A stretch of 50,261 nucleotides of DNA from Clostridiales bacterium (lineage in GTDB: Bacteria > Bacillota > Clostridia > Christensenellales > Borkfalkiaceae). Positions 9,045-17,081 of this stretch are shown piece by piece. Location: positions 1 to 50,261 of the forward strand of contig SVIN01000012.1 of NCBI GenBank assembly GCA_015069495.1, in the 5' to 3' direction. A program made the position numbers and the translations under genes. Below the pieces are notes generated by a model. That model searched no databases. It was not told the DNA's origin and saw only the letters and a list, made by a program, of their open reading frames with translations. Within the stretch, counting starts at the first letter, position 1, and each line of letters starts with the position of its first letter.

Positions 9045-10637
9045 ATGGCATACAAGGTATTACGCTGTCCTTATTGCGGGGCAGGGGAAGTGGAACAAAA
9101 CGGAGACCAGTATCATTGTCAGTATTGTAGCTGTGTCTTTACGGATGACAGCGCGGACCAGGCGTATAAAAAAATATGTGCGGGATTAAACGTGCAAATG
9201 CGCGGTGTAATTGACGAAGCGCTTTTACGTGAGCATGAAGAAAAATATTACAATTTGCGCACCTTGCTTTGGGAAAAAGCGCATGCGAAGTATATCGACA
9301 GCGAAGCGATTGTTTCTATCTGCAGAGAAATCAAAAAACTTGCACCGCAGGATTTTTTGGCATCTTTTTTCGAGGTTGCCAATACGGGTACGCACGATGA
9401 AGTGGAACGCTTCCTCAATGATATTTCTGTTAAGGAAAACGAATTATTTATTGACGTAGTGTTGGATTTTATGCTGAAATCGATGAATAGTAAGTATATT
9501 ATGCCTACGGCGTATTTAATCGAGCGCGCGTATAAAAATTCTGATTTGAAGAAATTTGAAGAATATACCACGCGTTTGGAAAGCGAAGCTACAAAAGTAG
9601 AATCGGGGATTTATTCCACCTTGATGCCTCGCGACGTCTTTATCGCGTATTCCAGCCGCGATATCGAAAAGGTGATGGAGCTGATGAAACTTTTAGAGGC
9701 GAATGGGTTGTCTTGCTTTGTTGCTATGCGAAATTTACAACACGGCAGAGGGGCTGTTGCGAATTATGCTTCGGCATTGCGCGCGGCGATTGATAACTCC
9801 AAATGTCTTGTGTTTGTGTCATCGAAAAACTCAAGAAGTTTTTCTTGCGATGCATTGACGCAGGAATTAAAATATATTCGCGAAAAGGAACTTTCCGACG
9901 CTCCGCCCGAATATAAAAACAATTACGTGGAATTGCCTTACAAGTATAAAAAGATGCGCGTGGAGTATCGTTTGGACAACGCTTCTTCGCCGACCGACCG
10001 TTTCGTGTCAGAGTTTTTTGCAGGGCTTGATTATTGCGAAACACCTGAAAAAGTGTTGTCTCGTATCACGGATTATAACTTGTTCGGCATGGAGGAGAAA
10101 AAGGCTGTCGCTGAGCAACCTGCTGTAAAGGTAACAACCCCGATAAAGGAAGCACCGATTGCACCTAAGACGGAAACGAAACAGGTGGAAGCGAAACCTG
10201 CGCCCGCGGCGAAACCGAAAACCAGTACGAAAGTACCGCCGATGAAAACGGAAAGAACGAAAAAAGTAAGTTGGATATTCTTCATTTTTATGGCGTTGGC
10301 GGTGGCGTTAGGTGCAGTGGAAATGAACTATGCAACGCAACACATGGGCGGCTGGGGGATTTTCCTGCTTGGTGTTTTGGCACCGCTTATTCCAACCGTG
10401 ATTTTGGCGCTCATATATCAAAAGCGTCTTAAGGGGTATGAAAAGGGGGAGCGGAATGAAATTACCACCAACGGGTGCTTGTTTGTGGCATTGGCATTTC
10501 TTACTTCGGTAATTTTGGATTGTTTCTATATACATAGCACAAGATTTGTCATTTTGAAAATCTTGATTTCTCTTGGTATCAACGTGCTTTCGTATATGAT
10601 CTCTTTGATTATTATGGCATGTATGGATTCTGATTGA
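9045..10637 (+). CDS. Zinc ribbon - TIR domain - four-helix membrane protein
   Basis: 530 residues. A zinc ribbon opens the protein (C8, C11, C25, C28). A helical region of about 160 residues follows. Residues 197 to about 345 form a TIR domain: DVFIAYSSRD starts it, CFVAMRNL and SKCLVFVSSKNS follow, and E274 in LTQELKYI sits where TIR NADases keep their catalytic glutamate. A Pro/Ala/Lys-rich linker runs to about 405, then four hydrophobic helices (about 410-430, 437-461, 478-497, 501-527), so the TIR should face the cytoplasm from the membrane. TIR proteins in bacteria often degrade or remodel NAD in immune or suicide responses; whether this one does is inferred from the glutamate. It is a single-gene unit with its own promoter and terminator, beside an SPFH gene. 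Confidence 0.8.
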   Translation: MAYKVLRCPYCGAGEVEQNGDQYHCQYCSCVFTDDSADQAYKKICAGLNVQMRGVIDEALLREHEEKYYNLRTLLWEKAHAKYIDSEAIVSICREIKKLAPQDFLASFFEVANTGTHDEVERFLNDISVKENELFIDVVLDFMLKSMNSKYIMPTAYLIERAYKNSDLKKFEEYTTRLESEATKVESGIYSTLMPRDVFIAYSSRDIEKVMELMKLLEANGLSCFVAMRNLQHGRGAVANYASALRAAIDNSKCLVFVSSKNSRSFSCDALTQELKYIREKELSDAPPEYKNNYVELPYKYKKMRVEYRLDNASSPTDRFVSEFFAGLDYCETPEKVLSRITDYNLFGMEEKKAVAEQPAVKVTTPIKEAPIAPKTETKQVEAKPAPAAKPKTSTKVPPMKTERTKKVSWIFFIFMALAVALGAVEMNYATQHMGGWGIFLLGVLAPLIPTVILALIYQKRLKGYEKGERNEITTNGCLFVALAFLTSVILDCFYIHSTRFVILKILISLGINVLSYMISLIIMACMDSD

Positions 10638-10663
10638 TTATTATTGGGCTGTTGAAATATGAT

Positions 10664-10705
10664 GCGCCTCAAAGGTTGGGTAAACTTTTGAGGCGCGTAC
10701 TTTTT
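10664..10705 (+). terminator. Rho-independent terminator after the TIR gene
   Basis: GCGCCTCAAA (from 10664) pairs over ten bases with TTTGAGGCGC (to 10696), followed shortly by TTTTT at 10701. The stem is GC-rich and perfect. The following 100 bases are AT-rich and hold no supported gene before the next promoter. Confidence 0.85.
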
Positions 10706-10815
10706 AAGTAAGACGCAGTTTGTGGGAAAGGGATACGTTTTACCATTTTTCGACAACTTTTTCCTCACGTTTTTTGTGATACTATAAAAAAATGTAAAAA
10801 TTTCCCACAGCGGTC

Positions 10816-10844
10816 TTGACAATATTGAAAATATATGTTATAGT
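10816..10844 (+). promoter_or_regulatory. Predicted sigma-A promoter of the first SPFH gene
   Basis: TTGACA (10816-10821), 17 bases, TATAGT (10839-10844). Transcription should start near 10851. Confidence 0.75.
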
Positions 10845-10856
10845 TATTGTAGTCAC

Positions 10857-10877
10857 TTAAACGAGGAAAACGTTTAA
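10857..10877. promoter_or_regulatory. Inverted repeat TTAAACG-N7-CGTTTAA, candidate operator
   Basis: Perfect 7-base arms (10857-10863 and 10871-10877) separated by 7 bases, lying about +7 to +27 from the predicted transcript start of the SPFH gene. The position suits a repressor site; a 5' leader hairpin is the alternative. No regulator gene is adjacent. Confidence 0.4.
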
Positions 10878-10911
10878 ATTTGTTTGTGATAAGATAAGGA
10901 GCAATTATAAA

Positions 10912-11790
10912 ATGTGTTTTGGCGGAAAGAAAATTAAAAGTTTAACGATAAACGTCAATGATAAGTATATTATTTGGGAAGAAAATATCGAAAAAATTGC
11001 GAGAAATGCAGAGTTGGTTGTATCCGCAGGTTGCGTCGGTATATATGTGGTTGACGGTGTATTGAAAAACGTTTGCCCTGCTGGGAAATGGTTGCTGAAA
11101 TCGAAAGATGAAGAAAAGAAAAAATGTGCGTTGCGCTTAATCGGTGTAAACATGGAAAAAGTATTTGAAATCCGTTGCGGTGCAGGGAATATTCCTTTCA
11201 AAGATACGGAGATTAATGCTGAAACGCTCGTTGGGGCACACGGGTCTTGCAAAATTAAAATTTCGCAACCCTGGGTATTGTTTACAACCATGGGTAAGGC
11301 GAATGTTACCGCGGAAGAAATTGACCAATATATGAAGTTGAAGTTGGGCGAAATCATGACGACCACCTTGGCGGAAGTGTTGCAAGATTACAATTACAGT
11401 ACGATTTCTACACAGCAATCGGATATCGCAAATACACTCGCAAAGAGATGCTCTGTAAAATTGAACGATATTGGCGTGCAGGTGGAAGATTTTGTTTTGG
11501 CGGGTATCAAATTCAGCGATGAGTTCAAAGGTCAACGCGCGGCATTCTTCGAAGAAGAAAATCGCAAAAAGGACGAAAAGACTGCAAGAAGAGAAAAGGA
11601 AAGAGAACAGCGTGCGGAAGTGGATATGATTGCTTCCATCGCAAAAGCAACGCAACCCTCTAACGCTGGTGCTATGCCCACTCCGTTTACACAAAACGAG
11701 ACGAATCAATCCATCAAATATTGTACAAAGTGCGGTGTGAAGCTGCCTGGTGACGCGGCATTCTGTTCGGTTTGCGGGTATAAATTTTGA
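10912..11790 (+). CDS. SPFH domain protein with C-terminal zinc ribbon (YdjI-like)
   Basis: 292 residues. The SPFH/band-7 core spans about residues 15-210 (IIWEENIEKI, LVVSAGCVGIYVVDG, FKDTEINAETLVGAHGSCKI, QPWVLFTTM). A charged helical region follows (KKDEKTARREKEREQRAE, about 218-240), then a linker and a zinc ribbon with C271, C274, C285 and C288. There is no clear membrane helix, so attachment to the membrane would be peripheral. Proteins of this build include B. subtilis YdjI, which belongs to a PspA-containing membrane-stress operon. A close paralogue with the same layout lies at 42595-43488 inside the ESCRT-like operon. AAGGAG lies 10 bases before the ATG. It is a single-gene unit ended by a terminator at 11843. 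Confidence 0.85.
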   Translation: MCFGGKKIKSLTINVNDKYIIWEENIEKIARNAELVVSAGCVGIYVVDGVLKNVCPAGKWLLKSKDEEKKKCALRLIGVNMEKVFEIRCGAGNIPFKDTEINAETLVGAHGSCKIKISQPWVLFTTMGKANVTAEEIDQYMKLKLGEIMTTTLAEVLQDYNYSTISTQQSDIANTLAKRCSVKLNDIGVQVEDFVLAGIKFSDEFKGQRAAFFEEENRKKDEKTARREKEREQRAEVDMIASIAKATQPSNAGAMPTPFTQNETNQSIKYCTKCGVKLPGDAAFCSVCGYKF

Positions 11791-11842
11791 GAAATGGTTC
11801 CTTCTAAAGAATAACCCTTTGGCATAAAAACCTAAATTTACG

Positions 11843-11880
11843 AAACAAGTTCGGTGTTTTACCGGGCTTGTTTTTTGTTT
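11843..11880 (+). terminator. Rho-independent terminator after the SPFH gene
   Basis: AAACAAGTTCGGT (11843-11855) pairs with ACCGGGCTTGTTT (from 11861) with two G-U pairs, followed by a T-rich tail. The gap from 11791 to 12266 holds this terminator, four direct repeats, a promoter and a palindrome, and no supported gene. Confidence 0.85.
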
Positions 11881-11942
11881 TATTTCTTCTTGCGCATTAT
11901 TTTAAAAATTGAAAAATATAGATTGAATTTAAGGGTATAGAT

Positions 11943-12084
11943 GGGTACCATGTACGCGTTGAAAATAAAAGGTGGGTACCATGTACGCATTGAAAAAATA
12001 AAGAATATCTATTCTTGTGTAAACAAATAGGTGGGTACCATGTATGCGTTGAAAATAAAAGGCGGGTACCATGTACGCGTTGAA
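11943..12084. repeat. Four direct repeats, core GGGTACCATGTACGCGTTGA
   Basis: Cores of 20-21 bases start at 11943, 11974, 12033 and 12064. They differ at only one base each or not at all (GCG/GCA, TAC/TAT). The first two and last two are spaced 31 bases apart, and the pairs 59 bases apart. AAAATAAAAGG follows three of them, making a 31-base unit. The core contains the palindromes GGTACC and ACGCGT and the near-palindrome GTACCATGTAC. They lie 100-240 bases upstream of the promoter of the 25-kb operon. They could be binding sites for a protein acting on that operon or an intergenic repeat family of this genome. Confidence 0.8.
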
Positions 12085-12185
12085 GATGTGTTTTGTCGAC
12101 GCTTTGGACGGTTTTGCGATGTATTTTACGATGGTCTTGCTGAGAAAAAATATGTAAAAAAATGTGTTGTTTTGTCGAATTTCCT

Positions 12186-12214
12186 TTGACATATCTGTGA
12201 AAATATATTATTAT
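12186..12214 (+). promoter_or_regulatory. Predicted sigma-A promoter of the 25-kb operon
   Basis: TTGACA (12186-12191), 17 bases, TATTAT (12209-12214). Transcription should start near 12221, inside a 20-base palindrome. No terminator is seen between here and 37648, so eight genes appear to depend on it. Confidence 0.75.
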
Positions 12215-12232
12215 ATATTTAGCTAAATATAT
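12213..12232. promoter_or_regulatory. 20-base perfect palindrome ATATATTTAGCTAAATATAT, candidate operator
   Basis: The palindrome overlaps the end of the -10 box and the predicted start of transcription, a classic repressor position. Its half ATATATTTA recurs as an inverted pair at 37810-37831 downstream of the promoter of the ESCRT-like operon, and the 12-mer TATATATTTAGC is identical at 12212-12223 and 37822-37833. AT-rich palindromes arise easily, so a regulatory role is inferred. Confidence 0.45.
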
Positions 12233-12266
12233 TAAGATGGGATAAATACCACAAACGCAACGAATT

Positions 12267-13184
12267 ATGGAAATTATAAAAGACTTTTACAAGAGAAAAC
12301 AACCAAATAAAATTTTCTACGCGAAGACGATGAAAATACGTTCAGCCGCTTATGGAGAAGACGTTCGCCAAGAGTTCATCAATTGGCTGTCCTACTATTC
12401 TGACAAGCGGGAAATGCTTGGAGATAAATTTGTTTTATCCGAGTTGGAAAATCCCTTCGGAAACGAATGGGATGGCGAGACGGCTTTGGACAAAGCGTTG
12501 GCACCGTTGGCAATGGACGGATATCGCTTTGAACTACACGCGGACGGCTATGTGTATGCGAACGGCAGACGGACCTCGTTGTACGTAGGGAAGGAGATAA
12601 AAGCGGGGGCGCTTTTTTATATCCCGCGGGAGCGCGACGTGGTAAGTGGTTTGGCGGTCATCGGGAAACCCAGCGGTACGGAAGAAATGCGTTTAAGTGT
12701 TTACCTTTGGAAGCGAGGGGATTTTGAAAAGCAGAGTTTTGATTTTGCGCCCCTTGCATCAACGTGGGAAGCAAGCAGTCACTTGTTTTGTTTGGGACGG
12801 CACGTTTTCCTGATTCATAACGCGGTGTTGGATTATTATTACCTCAACGTGGAAGACGGGCGGTTGGAAAGGGTTGCCATCGGTGAGGACGTAAACAATG
12901 ACGAAACCCCTTGGTGCAAGTTTGCCAAACCTTGTTTCGTGACCAATGGTTTGGGCGACGTTTTTTGGGTAGCCGACCAAGAAGTTTACACCTTCCCCAT
13001 TGGATATCCAAGAAAATTGGCGAATATAAAGACCAACAAAATGGAAGAACTTGTCCATTTGATGGGGTCGCAGGACGGCGTGATGATGTATAAAAAGCAA
13101 CGCAGCACGAATATGGTGAATTGCGTACAATATCGCAAGGTCGCATCCGGTCGATATCTGGTGCAAAGCGGCGCAGAGGACTAA
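12267..13184 (+). CDS. Unknown protein of 305 residues, first gene of the 25-kb operon
   Basis: I do not recognise a family. The first 90 residues are charged and mixed helical; from about residue 90 the sequence is strand-rich, with repeated aromatic-ended strands (YVYANGRRTSLYVG, VFLIHNAVLDYYYLNV, GDVFWVADQEVYTFPIG) that suggest a beta-propeller-like or other all-beta fold. There is no signal peptide, membrane helix or cysteine cluster. The ATG at 12267 has no good ribosome site, unlike the other genes here, so translation may be weak or rely on a different signal. It is followed 45 bases later by the helicase gene with a strong AAGGAG site. Position suggests an accessory or specificity subunit of the helicase unit; that is a guess. 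Confidence 0.6.
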   Translation: MEIIKDFYKRKQPNKIFYAKTMKIRSAAYGEDVRQEFINWLSYYSDKREMLGDKFVLSELENPFGNEWDGETALDKALAPLAMDGYRFELHADGYVYANGRRTSLYVGKEIKAGALFYIPRERDVVSGLAVIGKPSGTEEMRLSVYLWKRGDFEKQSFDFAPLASTWEASSHLFCLGRHVFLIHNAVLDYYYLNVEDGRLERVAIGEDVNNDETPWCKFAKPCFVTNGLGDVFWVADQEVYTFPIGYPRKLANIKTNKMEELVHLMGSQDGVMMYKKQRSTNMVNCVQYRKVASGRYLVQSGAED

Positions 13185-13229
13185 GCGCCAAATAATAACG
13201 AAAAAATGAAGAGTTAAGGAGTAAGAGCT

Positions 13230-16200
13230 ATGATTGATAAAAACGACGTCAAAATGCCCGTGCAAAAAGGGAACATGAAAAATCTTTTGGCGGACAATTC
13301 AAAAAGAATGCAGGTGGAAAAACTGCTTGAGTTGGTAAACGATGCAGAAAATAGACAAGAATTGCGTTTGAAATCCGATTATTATTCTCGTTTCCACTGG
13401 TTTGGGAACAGCGCGACAAAGTCGTCCAGCAGTTATTTCTCATATCAAGAAGAAGCCGTTTACGACTTTATTTTCAATTTGAACAAAAGTGGTATTTTGT
13501 CCGACCAAGTAGGTATGGGTAAAACGATTGAAGCGGGCATGATCATCAGTGAACTTGCCAGCCGTAACGAATTGCGTTCGTTGTTGATTATCGTTCCCAA
13601 CGAAATCATGGCACAAAAGTGGGAATACGAGTTAAAAGAAAAATTCGGGGTAAAAGAACACGTTATCGAAGCAACGGCGGATAATGAAGTGGAACAAGTG
13701 TATCCTGCGGTAAAAACGCTGAAGCATTACGATGATTTTTGCCGTTGCGTTTACGATTGTATCGCTTACGAAAACTTTGGTGATTTAAACGATGAAAAAT
13801 TTGAACACTTCTATGCCCCCGAAGACGGCGTGGAAGAACCGTTGGAAGACATCGTCAAAAGGTTTATTAAAGAGGATATCAACAAAGCCGTGGACATGGT
13901 CAATGAAGGGCTCGCCGACGAATACGACGTTACCCTCTCCTTCGACGGAAAACAATTCACCATTGTTGGTACGAAGTTTAAGCGTGCATACGAATACGAC
14001 CAAAGCGGCGCGATTGCGAAGTTCTTGAACGGCAGACAAAATCAGCGTCAGTTGGAAACTTATGTCAACGCAGCGAGATTTAAATCGCAATATACCAAGC
14101 TTATTAAAGGGGAATTAAACGCGTTCTACACCCTTTTGGGTGATTATTTCACGACCATTCCCGAAATCATTTCTACGATTTCCAGCTCAATGACGGAGAA
14201 ATATCCTATTTTGGTCGCCCCCATTGCTTACTCCAAATACGACGGGGAAAAGGTGGAATTGGAACAATTCTTAAATCGTTCCTTGTTGCCTAAAATTGAA
14301 AATTATGCCCACAAGTACAACGTCAAAGAAATGGAAGACGGGAAAGAAAAAATTGCCGTTAAATACGAAGGCTACCGTATCATCGACTTCTTTATCGACG
14401 TAGCGTATCAAACGATTATCGTAGACGAAGTGCACGATTATATCGACGTTTGCGCAAAGATGGAAAGAAAAACCTATCACGCGCACGCTGGTTATAACGC
14501 TTATCCTTCCAGCGTTTACGACCGTTATGAATTGTTCGATGATTATTATTTCATCAAAAAGAGCAGTTTGTATAAAAAGTTAAAAGACCTTGCCGATAAA
14601 GCAAACAGAAAGATATTCCTTACGGCAACGCCCATCAAGTCGGATATGGTCGACTTTTACTTGCTGACCTTGCTTGCAAGTAACAAGGACGCTGAAGCGT
14701 ATGAGAAAACCAGAAAAAATTTGATGCAAGGATTTACGGATGGTGAATCGCGCGAAAGAGCGATTGAAGATTTGTACCGCGCGTTCTTGGATTGTATCGA
14801 CGACGCGGAAGGTACCGCACATTTCTTCGCGGGGTTCAGCAGCCGATTCTTTGTTTTTGAAAAGGACGACAATGGTGAAGACATTAAAGGCAGATATCGT
14901 TATCCCTATTTCAACAATTCTTTCTTAAAAGAAAATTTCCACAACGAAAAATTGATCAAGGATTACTTGGAAAGCCAAATCAGCTACATGTCCGTGGAAG
15001 AAGTTATCATGGAATTGATTTTGTCGTATTCGGCGGAAATGATTGCGGAAGGAAGGTCCTTGCCCGGTATCGTAAACTTGATGAAAAACTTGCAGGTTTT
15101 GATGGAAAAACAAGCAAGCGAATTCCAGACCCGCGTTATCTTCAGGGCGTTGTTCGAAAACAACTTGAAACTCCGTTTCGAAGAAGACTTCACCAAGAAT
15201 GGCAAACCCATTAAGAGAATCCGTGAATTGCTCGAATCGGAAGACGGCGCAAGAATGTGGCATAAGATGTATGGCAAATACGGTATTCGTCATACCCGTC
15301 ACCAAACTTATAATTTAAGCAAGTGCGCGCAGCTTGACAAGTTGAGTGCAAATAAAATGGAAAGATATCAAAATCTTCCCATCTGGCCCCGCCGTGACGG
15401 TAAAGTGATTTTCTTGATGCGCGACGACATTTTCTTCGATTGCTTCTTGAACGTGCGCCGTGAACGTCAAAGCTGGAGCAACGGGGATATTCGCGTGGAA
15501 GATTTGCCTAACTACGAGTTGCTTAGCGGCAGCAAGGAAGACAAGCAAGAACGTTTCGACAACGCACTTGCCATCTTTAACTATATCAACAACTCGATGA
15601 GCGGCGGCGACGAGGTATATCACGAACCCAAGGGGATTAAATATGATTCCGTTGACCTTGACGACTCGAAGGTAATCGATTATAAATTGGCGCTTGTAAA
15701 CAAGCTGATGACGGGTGAAGACCGTGCGCTTGGCGCGGTAAGCAGAAAGGTCTTGCTCTTTGTTGAAGAAGGACGTGAAAAGATTGCGGAATGGTTCCGT
15801 TATCAACGGTGTAAACCTCTTTACAAGGGTGAGGAATTGGATAAGGAAAAACTCTTCGAATATGAAAGAAAGTGGGCGAATTACGACGTTCGTGATATCG
15901 CAGGCGATTGGAAGGTCTCCGAAGACGCCGAAGCGCTCAGTAGCGAAGAGGGCAACGTGTTGATTATCATCGACCCGAAGAGATATGAAAAGGGTGTTGA
16001 CTTGCAGAAAGCAGATACCATCATTAACTTTGACATCAACTACTGTCCGTTGAAGATGGAACAGCGTATCGGCCGTATCGACCGTATCCGTCCCAGCAGT
16101 CAAAACCAACAAATCAATATTATCTCCTTCGTTCTTTTGAACGACATGAGCGGGTTTATCATCAACTTCTTCGCAAACGAATTGAAGATGTTTACCCAGT

Positions 16201-17081
16201 GGATGGGTGAAACGACGGGTATCGTTTCCGTTCCTGAAGAAGAAGGTTTTATAAACGCGCAACAAGGCGAAGACGTATCTTTCGAAGGGAAAGTATACGA
16301 ATTGGAAAAATATTACAAAGCCATTTACAACCTTTGCAATCAAGATATGTCGGATGCCGAAGTGAAAGAGATGGCGAAAGCGTTCAAGAACCGTTTTGGC
16401 GCATCCGAAGTTTCTGAAATAGAAGCGCAATTAGACTTTGCATTCTTGAAAGAATTGCGCGAGTCCTTTGATACCGCCTTTAAAAACTCGGTATCCCCTC
16501 AAAGATCGGGATATAACGTTATCGGACACAACACGACGAAGGTAATGCGTTTTAACAGTACGCTCAGCCCTTTCCAACCTTGTGCAGCAACGACGTGTGC
16601 CAACTGTAGCAACAAGGCGACGTGTAAGGTTAGCAATAAGAAAGTAAGAAACGTATACCCCGAATTCGTCAACGCGGTAAATAATTTCTTTGAAAAAGGC
16701 GCGGCGTATTACGAAAAGGAACGTATCAATTATCAACATGGCGACAGTATTTTGAGTGCGGCGGGCAACGATAAGGGTAAGCTTTCTGCAATGCTTATCG
16801 AGCGTGAAGAATTCTTCAAGCAAAAATATAAAGAAGTGCAGGCGTTGTTGCCTAAAGTATCCGAACAAGCCTTTACCATTCCTTATGACACCTATCGCCG
16901 TATTTTCTTGCCGATGAAGAGATTGTATTGGGATGCGGTTGTAAGCAAATACATCAACTTGATTTTGCGACAATATTACAAACAATGCGACAGCGTTTTG
17001 CAAGGCGCGGCTTTATTCGAAAGATTTATTAAAACGCTTTCGATCGCTGATTTTATGAACAACATGGAAGGAACGTTATAA
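13230..17081 (+). CDS. Large SF2/SNF2-type helicase (RapA/DrmD-like) with cysteine cluster
   Basis: 1283 residues. Motif I is SDQVGMGKTIEAG (K98, T99), close to RapA-like SNF2 ATPases. Motif II is VDEVH (D399, E400). Motif III is FLTATP (463-468). The C-terminal RecA lobe has GVDLQKADTIINFD and motif VI QRIGRIDR (945-952). All key ATPase residues are present, so it should be an active DNA or RNA translocase. About 300 residues separate motifs I and II, so a large insertion sits in lobe one. Near the end, C1118, C1123, C1126 and C1132 form a cluster with CX2CX5C spacing that could hold zinc or an Fe-S cluster. The stop overlaps the next ATG by one base (TAATG), so the two products are coupled. 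Related helicases occur in DISARM and other defence operons, but the usual DISARM partners are absent. Confidence 0.8.
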   Translation: MIDKNDVKMPVQKGNMKNLLADNSKRMQVEKLLELVNDAENRQELRLKSDYYSRFHWFGNSATKSSSSYFSYQEEAVYDFIFNLNKSGILSDQVGMGKTIEAGMIISELASRNELRSLLIIVPNEIMAQKWEYELKEKFGVKEHVIEATADNEVEQVYPAVKTLKHYDDFCRCVYDCIAYENFGDLNDEKFEHFYAPEDGVEEPLEDIVKRFIKEDINKAVDMVNEGLADEYDVTLSFDGKQFTIVGTKFKRAYEYDQSGAIAKFLNGRQNQRQLETYVNAARFKSQYTKLIKGELNAFYTLLGDYFTTIPEIISTISSSMTEKYPILVAPIAYSKYDGEKVELEQFLNRSLLPKIENYAHKYNVKEMEDGKEKIAVKYEGYRIIDFFIDVAYQTIIVDEVHDYIDVCAKMERKTYHAHAGYNAYPSSVYDRYELFDDYYFIKKSSLYKKLKDLADKANRKIFLTATPIKSDMVDFYLLTLLASNKDAEAYEKTRKNLMQGFTDGESRERAIEDLYRAFLDCIDDAEGTAHFFAGFSSRFFVFEKDDNGEDIKGRYRYPYFNNSFLKENFHNEKLIKDYLESQISYMSVEEVIMELILSYSAEMIAEGRSLPGIVNLMKNLQVLMEKQASEFQTRVIFRALFENNLKLRFEEDFTKNGKPIKRIRELLESEDGARMWHKMYGKYGIRHTRHQTYNLSKCAQLDKLSANKMERYQNLPIWPRRDGKVIFLMRDDIFFDCFLNVRRERQSWSNGDIRVEDLPNYELLSGSKEDKQERFDNALAIFNYINNSMSGGDEVYHEPKGIKYDSVDLDDSKVIDYKLALVNKLMTGEDRALGAVSRKVLLFVEEGREKIAEWFRYQRCKPLYKGEELDKEKLFEYERKWANYDVRDIAGDWKVSEDAEALSSEEGNVLIIIDPKRYEKGVDLQKADTIINFDINYCPLKMEQRIGRIDRIRPSSQNQQINIISFVLLNDMSGFIINFFANELKMFTQWMGETTGIVSVPEEEGFINAQQGEDVSFEGKVYELEKYYKAIYNLCNQDMSDAEVKEMAKAFKNRFGASEVSEIEAQLDFAFLKELRESFDTAFKNSVSPQRSGYNVIGHNTTKVMRFNSTLSPFQPCAATTCANCSNKATCKVSNKKVRNVYPEFVNAVNNFFEKGAAYYEKERINYQHGDSILSAAGNDKGKLSAMLIEREEFFKQKYKEVQALLPKVSEQAFTIPYDTYRRIFLPMKRLYWDAVVSKYINLILRQYYKQCDSVLQGAALFERFIKTLSIADFMNNMEGTL

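Noticed and set aside
8825-9130. A 101-codon plus-strand frame bridging the secreted-protein end and the TIR gene
   Set aside because: It overlaps the terminator, the promoter and both neighbouring genes in another frame and has no ribosome site.
11943-12084. A CRISPR array
   Set aside because: Only four copies, unequal spacers of about 10 and 38 bases, the short spacers similar to each other and no cas genes.
11929-12192. A minus-strand frame of 87 codons across the four direct repeats
   Set aside because: Its apparent protein repeat (FNAYMVP) is just the translated DNA repeat; no ribosome site precedes it.
15315-16430. A 371-codon minus-strand frame opposite the helicase gene
   Set aside because: The plus strand encodes conserved helicase motifs across the same bases; the minus frame shows no motif and the Phe/Val-rich bias of an antisense shadow.
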